Of a DNA stretch of 64,000 nt, positions 47,375 through 56,843 are shown piece by piece. The DNA is from Corynebacterium poyangense (lineage in GTDB: Bacteria; Actinomycetota; Actinomycetes; Mycobacteriales; Mycobacteriaceae): contig NZ_CP046884.1 of the NCBI RefSeq assembly GCF_014522205.1, forward strand, positions 1,984,001-2,048,000. The letters run 5' to 3'. A program made the position numbers and the translations under genes. The number at the start of each line of letters is the position of its first letter. Position 1 is the stretch's first letter. Below the pieces are notes generated by a model that was not told where the DNA came from, made no database searches, and worked only from the letters and a program-made list of their open reading frames with translations.

Positions 47375-49045
47375 CTAGCGGGTCAGCTTCCGATGTGTAC
47401 TCGACGCAGGCCGATTGGCGTCCGGGCCGAGACGCTCTTCTTTGTTCTTCTCATAGTCTTCAAAGTTGCCTTCAAACCAGAACCACTGGCCTTCCGCAAC
47501 ATTGCCTTCCCACGCCAGGATATGGGTACATGTCCGGTCGAGGAACCACCGATCGTGAGAAATCACCACAGCGCAACCTGGGAATTTCTCCAAGGCGTTT
47601 TCCAAGGACCCGAGGGTTTCAACATCTAGGTCATTGGTGGGCTCGTCCAAGAGAATGAGGTTGCCACCGATTTTCAGCGTCAACGCCAGGTTCAGCCGGT
47701 TCCGCTCTCCACCAGATAACACTTTGGATGGTTTTTGCTGATCTGCCCCTTTAAATCCGAAAGCAGACAAGTACGCGCGGGAAGGCATTTCATTTTGCCC
47801 AACATGGATGTAATCCAACCCGTCGGATACTACCTGCCACACGGTTTGTTCGGGATCGATGTTTTCTCGGTTCTGGTCCACGTAGGACAACTTGACGGTA
47901 TCGCCGACCTCTACGGAACCAGAGTCTGGTTGCTCAAGCCCAACAATGGTCTTAAATAGCGTGGATTTCCCCACTCCGTTTGGGCCGATTACACCGACAA
48001 TTCCGTTGCGCGGCAGCGTAAACGACAAATCCTTAATCAGCGTGCGACCATCAAAACCCTTGGTGAGGTTTTTCACCTCAACTACTTTGTTACCGAGACG
48101 CGGCGGAGTAGGGATTTGAATCTCTTCAAAATCAAGCTTCTTATACTTTTCCGCCTCAGCCGCCATTTCCTCATAGCGCTGCAAACGAGCTCGGTTCTTA
48201 GCCTGCCGTGCTTTTTGTCCTGACCGAACCCACGCTAACTCATCCTTGAGACGTTTCTGCAGCTTCTGATCCTTCCGGCCAGCAACCTCCAGACGCGCCG
48301 CTTTCTTCTCCAGGTAATCCGAGTAATTTCCCTCATATCCGTAGAGTTTCCCTCGGTCTACCTCACAGATCCACTGCGCTACATGGTCCAAGAAGTAGCG
48401 ATCGTGAGTCACTGCTAGGACCGCGCCCGGATAATCAGCCAAGTGCTTTTCTAACCACAGCACACTTTCTGCGTCAAGGTGGTTGGTTGGCTCATCAAGC
48501 AGCAACAAGTCTGGTTGGCTCAACAGTAGTTTCGCCAAAGCCACCCGGCGTCGTTCACCCCCAGACAGGTGAGTAACTGGCTCATCGGCTGGAGGGCAGC
48601 GCAAAGCCTCGAGCGCCTGATCAATCTTGGAATCAACTTCCCACGCATCGGCTGCATCAAGCTCTTCTTGCAGCTTGCCCATCTCAGCCATGAGCTCGTC
48701 GGTGTAATTCGTCGCCATTTCTTCAGCGATTTCTTCAAAACGCTGCTTCTTCTCAAAAATCCCGCCGAGACCTTCTTCTACATTGCCTCGAACAGTTTTT
48801 TCGTCATTAAGCGGCGGTTCCTGCAACAAAATGCCGACCGTAGCACCTGGATCAAGGAAAGCTTCCCCATTTGACGGCTGATCTAAACCAGCCATGATTT
48901 TCAAAATGGAGGATTTACCTGCACCATTTGGCCCGACCACACCAATTTTGGCACCTGGGTAGAAAGCCATCGTGACATCGTCGAGAATGACTTTGTCACC
49001 AATTGCTTTCCGTACCTGCTTCATCGTGTAGATGAATTCGCCCAT
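47375..49045 (-). CDS. ettA: energy-dependent translational throttle EttA (ABC-F)
   Basis: 556 aa cytoplasmic ABC-F protein with two ATPase domains and no TM segment. Walker A motifs GPNGAGKSS (about residue 40) and GPNGVGKST (about 358), signatures LSGGERRRVALAK and LSGGERNRLNLAL. The P-site tRNA-interaction linker lies between (residues about 240-310, Lys/Arg-rich). It binds the ribosome E site and gates translation by ATP level. Ortholog of Rv2477c. It lies 63 bp downstream of the ssb-like gene. Confidence 0.92.
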   Translation of the reverse strand: MGEFIYTMKQVRKAIGDKVILDDVTMAFYPGAKIGVVGPNGAGKSSILKIMAGLDQPSNGEAFLDPGATVGILLQEPPLNDEKTVRGNVEEGLGGIFEKKQRFEEIAEEMATNYTDELMAEMGKLQEELDAADAWEVDSKIDQALEALRCPPADEPVTHLSGGERRRVALAKLLLSQPDLLLLDEPTNHLDAESVLWLEKHLADYPGAVLAVTHDRYFLDHVAQWICEVDRGKLYGYEGNYSDYLEKKAARLEVAGRKDQKLQKRLKDELAWVRSGQKARQAKNRARLQRYEEMAAEAEKYKKLDFEEIQIPTPPRLGNKVVEVKNLTKGFDGRTLIKDLSFTLPRNGIVGVIGPNGVGKSTLFKTIVGLEQPDSGSVEVGDTVKLSYVDQNRENIDPEQTVWQVVSDGLDYIHVGQNEMPSRAYLSAFGFKGADQQKPSKVLSGGERNRLNLALTLKIGGNLILLDEPTNDLDVETLGSLENALEKFPGCAVVISHDRWFLDRTCTHILAWEGNVAEGQWFWFEGNFEDYEKNKEERLGPDANRPASSTHRKLTR

Positions 49046-49108
49046 TGTTCCCCTTCATTACAGATCTTTCTTGTCAGTAGAAGAGGGTACCCCATTAGGT
49101 GAAGAGGT

Positions 49109-49615
49109 TCAGAACGGCGTTGCTTGCTTTTCGTGCGATTCTGAGGCGGTATTGGCCGGACTATCAAAGAACTCGTCCACCAGATGATCAACGTCGCTAT
49201 CTTTGATGAAGGTTTCTGGGGCGCTTACTCCATCAGCCCCACCGCTAGGTTGAGCACCGGTGCGCTGCCACCCTACCAGGTACTTTGCCAGATCAATCCC
49301 GACCGAATTAGCCCGCAGAATCGTGCGCGACTGCGGGTTTCCTTGGGCATCCACCCACTCATGGGTAGTGAGAATTCCCGATACGATAACCGTCACCCCC
49401 TGTTCCTGCTTAATGCTGCTTTTGATGTTGCGAGCTAGCTGTCCCCATGCTTCTACGCTGATAAAAAGCTGATCTGTTTGCCTCCACTCGCCCCCGTCTA
49501 GGTACGAACGGCTAGCAGCAAGACGAAATTCACAACAGTAGCGATTTTCTCCGAATTTCTTCAGCCGTGGAGCTTTGGTGAGATTACCGATAATAGTGAC
49601 TGGAAGTTGTGGCAT
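49109..49615 (-). CDS. single-stranded DNA-binding protein paralogue (SSBb-like)
   Basis: 168 aa with an N-terminal OB fold (PVTIIGNLTKAPRLKKFGENRYCCEFRLAASRSY; IVSGILTTHEWVDAQGNPQSRTILRANSVGIDL) and a short tail that lacks the DDDIPF acidic end of the main SSB. It corresponds to the second mycobacterial SSB (Rv2478c), upstream of ettA. It probably has a specialised role; the essential ssb gene lies elsewhere. Confidence 0.83.
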   Translation of the reverse strand: MPQLPVTIIGNLTKAPRLKKFGENRYCCEFRLAASRSYLDGGEWRQTDQLFISVEAWGQLARNIKSSIKQEQGVTVIVSGILTTHEWVDAQGNPQSRTILRANSVGIDLAKYLVGWQRTGAQPSGGADGVSAPETFIKDSDVDHLVDEFFDSPANTASESHEKQATPF

Positions 49616-49813
49616 GATCCTGAATCCTTACTCTTGTTGTTCTGTTCCTCTCCCCCGAGCGAGGAAGTTACTCAACAGGATCTCGCAACCTTTCTCATTA
49701 AAGGTATTCCTATAACTGTAATCTGTGGAAAAATTTTCTTGTCCACAGCTCTGGTCCCGCATCTGCCTGGGGACTTAATGAGCGCTCGGGCGCTGCGCTC
49801 ATCTCCGCCAGCG

Positions 49814-52084
49814 CTACTGGAACTCTTCCCGCTCACGCTGCTGCCGCTCTCGACGTCGCTCCAACCATGAAGAACGACACTTTTCTTGAAGCGGCATCTC
49901 CTCTTGGTAGTAATAGTGCGCCTGCATATTCCCCTCCCCGGCGTTCATCCGGGCTAGCAATTCGTTATACGCTGCCAGGGACTGTTCAGTCGTTTCTTCC
50001 TCAGGCTCCTGTTCGGTATCTCTCGGCTCAACAACCACGGCTTTACCCTGGTCTCTGAGGCTTTCTTCACGATCTAATCGAGCATCTTCCTTAGCTTCTT
50101 TTTCCTTATCTTCTCGTAGAAGATTCCGGAACAAAACCGCAAAAACAAGAGTCAATGGGAACGATCCCGACGCCCAGGCAACGCCTCCGCCTACCTTTTG
50201 GTCGTGCATTAGATCAACATCCCAGGGGATTTGAAGGCCCAGATAGAAGTCCTCGGCAAGCACGGAATTGAGCATCATGAGGTAAACACCGAAATAGAGG
50301 TGGAAAGGCATAGAGAAAACCAGCCACCCCAATTTAGACATGGTGCTGCGGTGCTGGGGTTTAGGATCTGTTCCGATCATTTCCCAAAAGTACAAATACC
50401 CGGAAATAATAAACACCCAGTTCATCCCCAAATGACCTGCGTGTTCGGAGATCAAGACGGCGTAAAAAGGCGTGGCGTAAAGAATATAGAAAAAGACGAT
50501 GAATTGGACGGTATTAATCCCTGGGTGCATGAGAAAACGCAAAATCGGGTTATTTATCGCTACCAAGGTCCATTCCCGAAGTCCCGGTTGTCCTGGTTTT
50601 CCTGCTGGAACAGAATCCAAAACCAGTTGCAGCGGGGATCCTAGCACCAGGAACACCGGTACGACCATGGACAAAGTCATGTGCCCGATCATGTGCATGG
50701 AAAAGGAGGCCGGCATATAGAGGCCGATCCCCGAACACATAGTGATTAATAAGCTGGCGCATCCGAGCATCCACCAGAATGTTCGCACCCCAGACCATTT
50801 TTTCCCTTGTTGACGAAGACGATACAAACCCCAGAGGTACCCGGCAGCTAAGCCAAGAGCCAAGGTGCCGAACATGATATCGAATCGCCAAATTGTCCAT
50901 ATGTTGGTGATGGTTGGCTTCACGTAGAGGTCATAGCCAATTTGGATAGCCATGGAGCTAAAACTGAAGTTTCTTTGCACCGGCGGCGGGGTGCGGCCCA
51001 TCGTAATTGCCAGGCCGGTAATTGCCGCCATAACTGCGACTTCGACGATGGATACTCGAATAAAAGCAGAGGTGTTCCCCCTGCTCGAAGACAGCAATTT
51101 CGGAATAGTGATTTGGCGATGAATATATCCGAAGAACGCTAAAACAATGACCCCAATTGTTTTCCCGATGATTATCCAGCCATAGGCTGTCGTCGTTAAG
51201 TCTCCCCAGGTCACTCGGATAACAGCGTTAATGAGACCCGACGCCGCCATGACCATGATTGACATGAGCGCCAACCAGGAATAGCGGCGCACAGCGATCC
51301 CCATTCCTGGCCCCAGTCGGCGCCCATGAGCAATGAGCCCCATGAGCCCGCCAACCCAGATCATTAGGAAGATGAGGTGCCAGAGATAAGAGTTCGTTCC
51401 ATAATCATGGTTACCGCCCGTGGCATTGTGCCCCTGTAACCCAAGGGGAATGATGGAGAATAGCGCTCCGCCAAAAAGAAGCGGTTGGCTTATCCACTTT
51501 CGGCAAAATAACCCGCAAATCCCGGTGATCATGGCAATGACGGCTACCCAAAAATAGGCGAGAGACGCTGCGACTTGATCTATAGCTATGGGCCAATTAG
51601 CTGGGCGTATGGCTGTTGCTAGAGGCTGGCCGGAAACGTCAGATAAAGCCAGGGGGATCATGAATAAGGCAATAAACCCAAAACACAATTGGCTCAGCGC
51701 TCCGGTTCGGCAGGCCAAGTGGCCGTCGACCGTCAACAGCGAGTGACTTAAGCGAGTGGTATCACGCTGCGTGTCCGTTCCGAAGGTTTCAGTTTTCGCT
51801 CCAGGTAACCGCGGCGAGATCAAGAAGCTGGAGGCCAGGAAAGAGCCCACGGACAACGCCGCCACCATCCACCCGATGGCACGGAATAAGGGATATCCGA
51901 TGGTGGTGAGTGGACCAGGATCTGGAATACCTAAGGCTGCAAGGGAATCAGTGAGCAGTCCGAAGGAAATCCAGGCCCCTACTATTCCAGCGAACCCGAA
52001 GAAGACAAGATACAACGGCCAGGTTGTGGTGGGACGAGAATTCGGTTCCGTAGGGGTGTCCGGTTGAGTGCGGGTTAAGGCCAT
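49814..52084 (-). CDS. CopD-CtaG fusion membrane protein (cytochrome oxidase assembly / copper)
   Basis: About 756 aa with some 15 or more TM helices. The N-terminal half has a CopD domain (WHLIFLMIWVGGLMGLI ... SGLINAVIR, residues about 240-310). The C-terminal half has the Caa3_CtaG domain (MHMIGHMTLSMVVPVFLVLGSPLQLVL; LISEHAGHLGMNWVFIISGYLYFW) with His residues able to bind copper. A charged cytoplasmic tail follows (Glu/Lys/Arg-rich). It probably delivers copper to the aa3 oxidase. ATG 52084 is preferred over one four codons upstream, without a clear ribosome-binding site for either. Confidence 0.85.
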   Translation of the reverse strand: MALTRTQPDTPTEPNSRPTTTWPLYLVFFGFAGIVGAWISFGLLTDSLAALGIPDPGPLTTIGYPLFRAIGWMVAALSVGSFLASSFLISPRLPGAKTETFGTDTQRDTTRLSHSLLTVDGHLACRTGALSQLCFGFIALFMIPLALSDVSGQPLATAIRPANWPIAIDQVAASLAYFWVAVIAMITGICGLFCRKWISQPLLFGGALFSIIPLGLQGHNATGGNHDYGTNSYLWHLIFLMIWVGGLMGLIAHGRRLGPGMGIAVRRYSWLALMSIMVMAASGLINAVIRVTWGDLTTTAYGWIIIGKTIGVIVLAFFGYIHRQITIPKLLSSSRGNTSAFIRVSIVEVAVMAAITGLAITMGRTPPPVQRNFSFSSMAIQIGYDLYVKPTITNIWTIWRFDIMFGTLALGLAAGYLWGLYRLRQQGKKWSGVRTFWWMLGCASLLITMCSGIGLYMPASFSMHMIGHMTLSMVVPVFLVLGSPLQLVLDSVPAGKPGQPGLREWTLVAINNPILRFLMHPGINTVQFIVFFYILYATPFYAVLISEHAGHLGMNWVFIISGYLYFWEMIGTDPKPQHRSTMSKLGWLVFSMPFHLYFGVYLMMLNSVLAEDFYLGLQIPWDVDLMHDQKVGGGVAWASGSFPLTLVFAVLFRNLLREDKEKEAKEDARLDREESLRDQGKAVVVEPRDTEQEPEEETTEQSLAAYNELLARMNAGEGNMQAHYYYQEEMPLQEKCRSSWLERRRERQQREREEFQ

Positions 52085-52227
52085 GTTCTGCACCATACCC
52101 CGCTGCCTGAAAGGGATAAGCGGGGGTAGCCGCTTTTCGCTGAATGGAATAGGTTAAAATCCTGTTTCGAAAGCTCGACGCAAAACTTGGTGCTGACACA
52201 CCTTACTTGAACGTTTTAGCTTTCTTA

Positions 52228-52301
52228 GCCTCCATAGCTCAGTGGATTAGAGCATCCGGTTTCTACCCGGCTGGTCGCGGGTTCGAATCCTGCTGGGGGC
52301 G
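52228..52301 (+). tRNA. tRNA-Arg (anticodon TCT)
   Basis: 74-nt cloverleaf. Acceptor GCCTCCA pairs with TGGGGGC (one G-T), D-arm AGCTCAGTGGATTAGAGC, anticodon loop TTTCTAC giving TCT, T-arm GGTTCGAATCC. Confidence 0.95.
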
Positions 52302-52305
52302 CGCT

Positions 52306-52348
52306 GCCCCGCCAGAATCATTATCATCAATGAACCGGCGGGGCCTTT
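52306..52348. terminator. terminator after tRNA-Arg
   Basis: GCCCCGCC / GGCGGGGC stem with a 23-nt loop, followed by CTTTTG. Confidence 0.7.
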
Positions 52349-52515
52349 TGTCTTGATACCGGGCCCAACAAAAGTGTCCGCATGATGTATCACCTACCCG
52401 AAAAGCCGCCCCACACCGAAAATTAATAGAGATTAGCTAACTTTCCGGTAGGCTGATGGTGGTTTCTCCAGATCAGTCCGATAGGTCTTTTTTCCTGCCC
52501 ACGGAAAGGACAATC

Positions 52516-52800
52516 ATGCGCTTAGCTCAGCGCTTCCTTATCCCAATGTTCACTGGCGCCGGCGTTCTTCATTTTCTTACGCCTGAGCCTTTTGACACCA
52601 TTGTCCCCCAAACGCTCCCGGGTTCTGCCCGCTGCTATACCGTCGCCAGCGGGGTAGCCGAGTTAGGAATAGCTGCGGGGTTAGCCTATCCCCCTACCCG
52701 AACAAACGCCCGAATCTGCGCCATCGCTTTACTCTTCGCGGTGTGGCCAGCCAATATCAAGATGGCTTGGGACTGGCAGAAGTCGGCACGCCCTGGTTGA
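52516..52800 (+). CDS. small DoxX-like membrane protein
   Basis: 94 aa, three to four TM helices. It begins MRLAQRFLIPMFTGAGVLHF and has VASGVAELGIAAGLAY, both typical of DoxX-like small membrane proteins. ATG 52516 has GAAAGGA upstream; an earlier in-frame start at 52456 has no such site. Function unknown; some family members act in redox or thiosulfate processes. It stands alone with its own 170-bp upstream region. Confidence 0.75.
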   Translation: MRLAQRFLIPMFTGAGVLHFLTPEPFDTIVPQTLPGSARCYTVASGVAELGIAAGLAYPPTRTNARICAIALLFAVWPANIKMAWDWQKSARPG

Positions 52801-52977
52801 CTCAAGGCGCTAGCGTGGATCCGCATCCCGCTTCAGATTCCCCTCATTTACTTATGCCGATAACCTACTTACTAGAAAAACCTCCTGGTCACCAGGTAAA
52901 ACTAGTGATGTCTCTAGCATTCGTTAGGATAAAGGCGTCAGTATTCCCATCCACACCAGCAAGTAAAGGAATATTCC

Positions 52978-53181
52978 ATGATCCTCAACATCATCAAACT
53001 GCCTTTTAAAGTCATCGGTTTCTTGATCAAGGCTGTTCTTAGCCTGATCACCGCCGTGGTTCTGCCGATCGCCGCCGTTGGTGGCGCCGGCTTCTTGGGC
53101 TTCAAATATCTCCAAAGCAACCCAGAAAAGGCTGAGCAGCTCAAAAACAACACCATCGAAAAGATCAAGGGCCTGCTCTAA
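52978..53181 (+). CDS. small hypothetical membrane protein
   Basis: 67 aa. One or two hydrophobic helices (residues 1-45, with IKAVLSLITAVVLPIAAVGGAGFLGF) and a Lys/Glu-rich cytoplasmic C-terminus. AAAGGAA lies 7 bp before the ATG. It is 29 bp upstream of cmrA on the same strand, so it may be cotranscribed and have a cell-envelope role, but I do not recognise it. Confidence 0.7.
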   Translation: MILNIIKLPFKVIGFLIKAVLSLITAVVLPIAAVGGAGFLGFKYLQSNPEKAEQLKNNTIEKIKGLL

Positions 53182-53210
53182 GTCCTCGTACCTATCTGGA
53201 GAACTAACCT

Positions 53211-54011
53211 ATGGCTTTGCCACAACCTCGTAGCGGTTCCTATGCCCTGATTACCGGCGCAAGCCAGGGCATAGGAGCAGCTATTGCCAGAGATCTCGCT
53301 AAATTCGGTCATAACCTGGTTTTAGTGGCCCGACGTCAACATGTCCTTGAGACTCTTGCTGAAGAGCTCAGGACCAAACACGGTATTGACATCATTGTTC
53401 ATGCTGCGGATCTCTCTGACGACCAGCAAGTCAGCGAGCTTATCGAAGCAATGGGCCAGTGGACCATTTCCATCCTCGTTAATTCCGCAGGGATCGCCAG
53501 TTTCGGCCCTTTCTTAGAACAAGATTGGGACTATGAGACTCGTCAATTCTCTCTCAACGCCACTGCAGTTTTCCGACTCACCCATGCTGTTGTCGGCACA
53601 ATGGTGAAACGCGGCGAAGGCGCTATCTGCAATGTTGGTTCGGCCGCCGGGAATCTACCAATCCCTAATAACGCGACGTATGTGTTCACCAAGGCCGGTG
53701 TCAACGCCTTTACCGAAGCATTGCATTATGAGCTCCGAGGAACCGGGGTCCATTGCACTCTTCTGGCCCCCGGACCTGTGCGAGAAGCTAAGATAGCAGA
53801 ATCAGATAAGAGCATCGTCGACAAAGTTGTCCCTGATTTTTTGTGGACAACCTACGAGTCCTGTGCTCAAGAAACCATTGAGGCGCTGGCTAATAATCGT
53901 CGCCGAGTGGTTCCTGGCCCACTAAGCAAGGCCATGAATAGCATTTCCCAAATAGCGCCAACCGCGGTTTTGTCGCCCCTTATGGGTTGGTTCTATCGAA
54001 AAATGGGTTAA
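53211..54011 (+). CDS. cmrA: mycolate reductase (SDR), CmrA
   Basis: 266 aa short-chain dehydrogenase reducing the beta-keto group of freshly condensed mycolic acids. Cofactor motif TGASQGIGAAIA (residues 15-26), NSAG, catalytic Ser in VGSAAGN and Tyr/Lys in YVFTK. The C-terminal PLMGWFYRKMG hydrophobic end is a family trait. It lies directly before orn, as Rv2509 lies near Rv2511 (orn), which supports the assignment over a general SDR. It indicates a mycolate-containing envelope. Confidence 0.87.
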   Translation: MALPQPRSGSYALITGASQGIGAAIARDLAKFGHNLVLVARRQHVLETLAEELRTKHGIDIIVHAADLSDDQQVSELIEAMGQWTISILVNSAGIASFGPFLEQDWDYETRQFSLNATAVFRLTHAVVGTMVKRGEGAICNVGSAAGNLPIPNNATYVFTKAGVNAFTEALHYELRGTGVHCTLLAPGPVREAKIAESDKSIVDKVVPDFLWTTYESCAQETIEALANNRRRVVPGPLSKAMNSISQIAPTAVLSPLMGWFYRKMG

Positions 54012-54035
54012 GGGTAGGAGTGGAAAGGAATTACT

Positions 54036-54686
54036 GTGTCATCATCACTACAGCCTGACCCCACACCGGCGAAATATGACCGCCTAGTGTGGATTGATCT
54101 TGAGATGACCGGACTAGATATTCACCGCCACACCATTGTGGAAATAGCCGCTCTCGTAACGGATTCCCAGCTCAATATTCTTGGTGAGGGCTTAGATATT
54201 GTGATCCATGCCTCGGAGGAGGAGCTCGCGGCTATGGATGAAGTCGTCCAAAAAATGCATGGCTCCTCTGGGTTGACCGAAGAGATTCGTCACTCCACAG
54301 TTGCGCTGCACGAAGCTGAGGATGCAGTTTTGGAGCTCATCACCCAGCATTGTGATCCTAAACATCCGGCTCCCTTGGCGGGTAATTCCATAGCTACTGA
54401 CCGCAGCTTTATTCGGGAATACATGCCTCGACTCGATGCGGCATTGCATTATCGAATGGTTGATGTGTCTAGCATTAAGGAACTAACTCGTCGCTGGTAT
54501 CCGCAGGTGTATTACCACCAGCCGGACAAGGGCATGACTCATAGAGCATTAACAGACATCATCGAATCTGTCCGAGAATTGGACTACTACCGCAGAGCAG
54601 TGTTCGTTGATTCACCGGGACCTGATGCGGAGGAATCTACCGCAGCAGCCACCCACTCCCAGGCCGCCTACCAGCCGTTTTTGTGA
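54036..54686 (+). CDS. orn: oligoribonuclease
   Basis: 3'-5' exoribonuclease of the DEDDh family, 216 aa, degrading short oligoribonucleotides to mononucleotides, including pGpG. Exo I motif [10 protein letters not shown] (residues about 19-28), Exo [12 protein letters not shown], and Exo [13 protein letters not shown] with the catalytic His. GTG start with GGAAAGGAA upstream. A short disordered tail of about 25 residues follows. It is 24 bp after cmrA. Confidence 0.95.
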   Translation: MSSSLQPDPTPAKYDRLVWIDLEMTGLDIHRHTIVEIAALVTDSQLNILGEGLDIVIHASEEELAAMDEVVQKMHGSSGLTEEIRHSTVALHEAEDAVLELITQHCDPKHPAPLAGNSIATDRSFIREYMPRLDAALHYRMVDVSSIKELTRRWYPQVYYHQPDKGMTHRALTDIIESVRELDYYRRAVFVDSPGPDAEESTAAATHSQAAYQPFL

Positions 54687-54734
54687 TTTTGCGATCATCG
54701 GTTAAGCTATCACCCGTTGCTAAAAAGCAGCGAT

Positions 54735-54808
54735 GGTGGCTGTAGTTCAGTTGGTAGAGCACCAGGTTGTGATCCTGGGTGTCGCGGGTTCGAGCCCCGT
54801 CAGCCACC
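54735..54808 (+). tRNA. tRNA-His (anticodon GTG)
   Basis: Acceptor GTGGCTG pairs with CAGCCAC, preceded by the extra G-1 (54735) that pairs with discriminator C (54808), as expected for tRNA-His. Anticodon loop TTGTGAT gives GTG. Confidence 0.96.
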
Positions 54809-54816
54809 CCGAAGTA

Positions 54817-54850
54817 CCCCTTAACTCCCTCCGGAGTTAAGGGGTTTTTT
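54817..54850 (+). terminator. terminator after tRNA-His
   Basis: Perfect 12-bp stem CCCCTTAACTCC / GGAGTTAAGGGG with a 4-nt loop, followed by TTTTTT. Confidence 0.93.
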
Positions 54851-54905
54851 GAATCTGTTTCTCCGTGTAGCCCAAGACCTCAAAACTCGATGGAGAAACG
54901 GGAAA

Positions 54906-54945
54906 GCCACCGCTGGGCTTTGATTTCTTAAACCCCAGCAGTGGC
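54906..54945 (-). terminator. terminator of the L,D-transpeptidase gene
   Basis: GCCACcGCTGGG / CCCAGCaGTGGC stem with one mismatch, 30 bp downstream of the gene's stop; the minus strand continues CTTTCCCG. Confidence 0.65.
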
Positions 54946-54977
54946 TTTAAGCAGAAAGAGTAGAGAGAGTTACTCAG

Positions 54978-56153
54978 CTACTCGTCGGCGTTTCCGGCTT
55001 TCCAGGTTTCCCACGGAATATTCCAGTCACCTAGACCGTCATAGCCTGAGAGAGTGCCGCCCTGCGTATTACGGACCCAGACAAGGTCACCGCGCTTAGA
55101 GATCTGTTGGAACCACCGGGCAGCGTCATCAGTGACATTGACACAACCATGAGATGTATTGGTATTACCTTGAGCCCATACGGACCAGGGTGCCCCGTGA
55201 ACATAGATGCCCGAATAAGACATTTGGGTAGCCCAGTTCACCTTGGTTCGATAACCACCATGGTCATGAGAAAGACCATACGTTTCAGAATCCATCACCA
55301 TGGAGGGATTTAAATCACCGATGATGTAGGTACCATTTGGTGTCGGCCAACGACTAGATCCCAAAGACACCGGGATTGTGCGCAGCAATTCCCCATTGCG
55401 ATACACCTCCATGGTTTTAGTGTTGTCATCGACAATGGAAATGACGCGGTCTCCGATAGTGAAATCGGTACTGACGTCGGATGAACCGTAGTAATCGTTA
55501 CCCAAATTCACGCCGTATAACTTGGCTTCAACCTTCACATGGGTTCCAGGCGCCCAGTAGTCCTTGGGGCGCCAGCGAAGCTCGACGTCACTAAGCCAAT
55601 AGAAGGCGCCTTCAACCCCAGGATCAGTGGTGACTTTGATAGCATCCTGCGCTGCTTTGCGGTCATTGACCGGGGCGGAAAAACGAATCCCGATGGTCTG
55701 CCCGACACCAACGGTGGATCCTTCAATAGGGCTCAGCGAGGCATCAACAGTTGCCGCAGGTTGCATGGTTTGAAAAGTTGAGGTGGTTTTCTCACCATTT
55801 TTATCCGTAGCCGTAACTGTATAGGTGCGGTAATACCCCAGAACCTCATCCGTTGTCCAGGACATGCCATCATCGGAGAGTTTTGATTTCACCTCATAGC
55901 CATTTTCATTGACCATGGTTACTTTGGAAAGCCCCTCGTCCTGGGACTTCACTGTCACTGGCTCCGTGGGATTGACATCAGTAGCGTTGTTATTCACCGA
56001 AATTTTCGGTGGCTGCGGTGCGGCTTCTTGCTGCGAGGCATCACCAGAGGAACCTGACCCATTGATGGTGCATCCGGTCAACACCAAAGCTGAAGCACAC
56101 ACTAACGCCCCGCAGATTCGACGCCATTGCGTGCCTACGTCGCCACGCCTCAT
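54978..56153 (-). CDS. L,D-transpeptidase lipoprotein
   Basis: 391 aa secreted lipoprotein making 3-3 peptidoglycan cross-links. Signal peptide with lipobox VLTGC (Cys at about residue 28), two Ig-like domains (residues about 50-250), then a YkuD catalytic domain with HGAPWS and the active-site SHGCVN (about residue 345). Related to LdtMt2/LdtB. In M. tuberculosis Rv2518c lies close to orn, and the same order is seen here. It is a target class of carbapenems. Confidence 0.9.
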   Translation of the reverse strand: MRRGDVGTQWRRICGALVCASALVLTGCTINGSGSSGDASQQEAAPQPPKISVNNNATDVNPTEPVTVKSQDEGLSKVTMVNENGYEVKSKLSDDGMSWTTDEVLGYYRTYTVTATDKNGEKTTSTFQTMQPAATVDASLSPIEGSTVGVGQTIGIRFSAPVNDRKAAQDAIKVTTDPGVEGAFYWLSDVELRWRPKDYWAPGTHVKVEAKLYGVNLGNDYYGSSDVSTDFTIGDRVISIVDDNTKTMEVYRNGELLRTIPVSLGSSRWPTPNGTYIIGDLNPSMVMDSETYGLSHDHGGYRTKVNWATQMSYSGIYVHGAPWSVWAQGNTNTSHGCVNVTDDAARWFQQISKRGDLVWVRNTQGGTLSGYDGLGDWNIPWETWKAGNADE

Positions 56154-56397
56154 TGATTACCTCTCCCTCATTTCTAGACAGCTCCTCTAGGGTACCGCTG
56201 ACAATGGACAGACAAACAACCAGAATCGCCTTAAATCCAGGTTGTTGCTGAACCGTTACCGAACCTTCAACTTCTCCACAGAAAAATTCAGTTTTTATCA
56301 TCTGCCAGGCAATTTTGCTCTAGCAGAGTCTCAGTGCTATATTCTTTTTCGTTGCAGAGCAGCCGGGGCAACCATCATGCCTGGCGTGCCCCGCTTC

Positions 56398-56470
56398 GCG
56401 CCATTAGCTCAATTGGTAGAGCAACTGACTCTTAATCAGTGGGTTCGGGGTTCGAGTCCCTGATGGCGCA
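56398..56470 (+). tRNA. tRNA-Lys (anticodon CTT), prophage attachment site
   Basis: 73-nt cloverleaf. Acceptor GCGCCAT pairs with ATGGCGC, anticodon loop ACTCTTAATC gives CTT, T-arm GGTTCGAGTCC. Phage-type genes begin immediately downstream. The stop codon of the phage repressor gene, on the other strand, lies inside this tRNA. Confidence 0.95.
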
Positions 56471-56767
56471 CTCACTACCCCCGTCGGGACTATTCCCCGC
56501 GGGGGTTTCGCCTGTCTCCAACCAATGCAAATCGACCCCCGTAGCAAAAGCAAGCGCGATGAGGGAGGCACGCCGCGGGGTTCCCTTGCCGTACTCAATA
56601 CGAGCTATTGTTGCACGCCCAACGCCGGACCGCTCACTCAGTTCGTCTTGGGTCAAACCCGCTACTTCCCGAGCTTTTCGCATACGGTCCGATAGCTCAA
56701 ATTTGGGGATTAATCCGGCAATTTGAATCGCGTTAGTCATGCCATCAATTGTGACCATATCCTGCAC
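56432..56767 (-). CDS. phage-type XRE repressor ending inside the host tRNA gene
   Basis: 111 aa from GTG 56767, or 102 aa from ATG 56740. A classical HTH (AGLTQDELSERSGVGRATIARIEYGKG) is followed by VDLHWLETGETP. The last about 13 residues are encoded by the antisense of tRNA-Lys (CAIRDSNPEPTD), and the TAA stop lies in the anticodon arm. So the reading frame crosses the left prophage junction and its present C-terminus is set by host DNA. Gene order (repressor leftward, small HTH gene rightward) matches phages with integration-dependent immunity. Confidence 0.8.
   Translation of the reverse strand: MQDMVTIDGMTNAIQIAGLIPKFELSDRMRKAREVAGLTQDELSERSGVGRATIARIEYGKGTPRRASLIALAFATGVDLHWLETGETPAGNSPDGGSECAIRDSNPEPTD
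56435..56470. other. candidate prophage attachment site (left junction)
   Basis: The 3' half of tRNA-Lys, from anticodon stem to discriminator, is the usual core for tyrosine integrases. The matching copy would be at the far prophage end, outside the window, so core limits cannot be fixed here. Confidence 0.6.
56476..56506 (+). terminator. tRNA-Lys terminator, inside the repressor gene
   Basis: ACCCCCG / CGGGGGT hairpin followed by TTTCG, directly downstream of the tRNA and within the 3' coding part of the repressor. Confidence 0.5.
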
Positions 56768-56768
56768 T

Positions 56769-56811
56769 TTGAGTCAAGTAGCTCATTCTAAATGATGTAA
56801 TAGACTCAAAT
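56769..56811. promoter_or_regulatory. candidate repressor operators in the early region
   Basis: TTTGAGTC (56769-56776) and its exact inverse GACTCAAA (56804-56811) lie in the divergent region. A direct repeat AAATGATGTA occurs at 56791 and 56842. These are plausible repressor/Cro sites. Confidence 0.5.
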
Positions 56812-56843
56812 AAAACTTGCATGTCGAGAACTGTTGGTATTAA

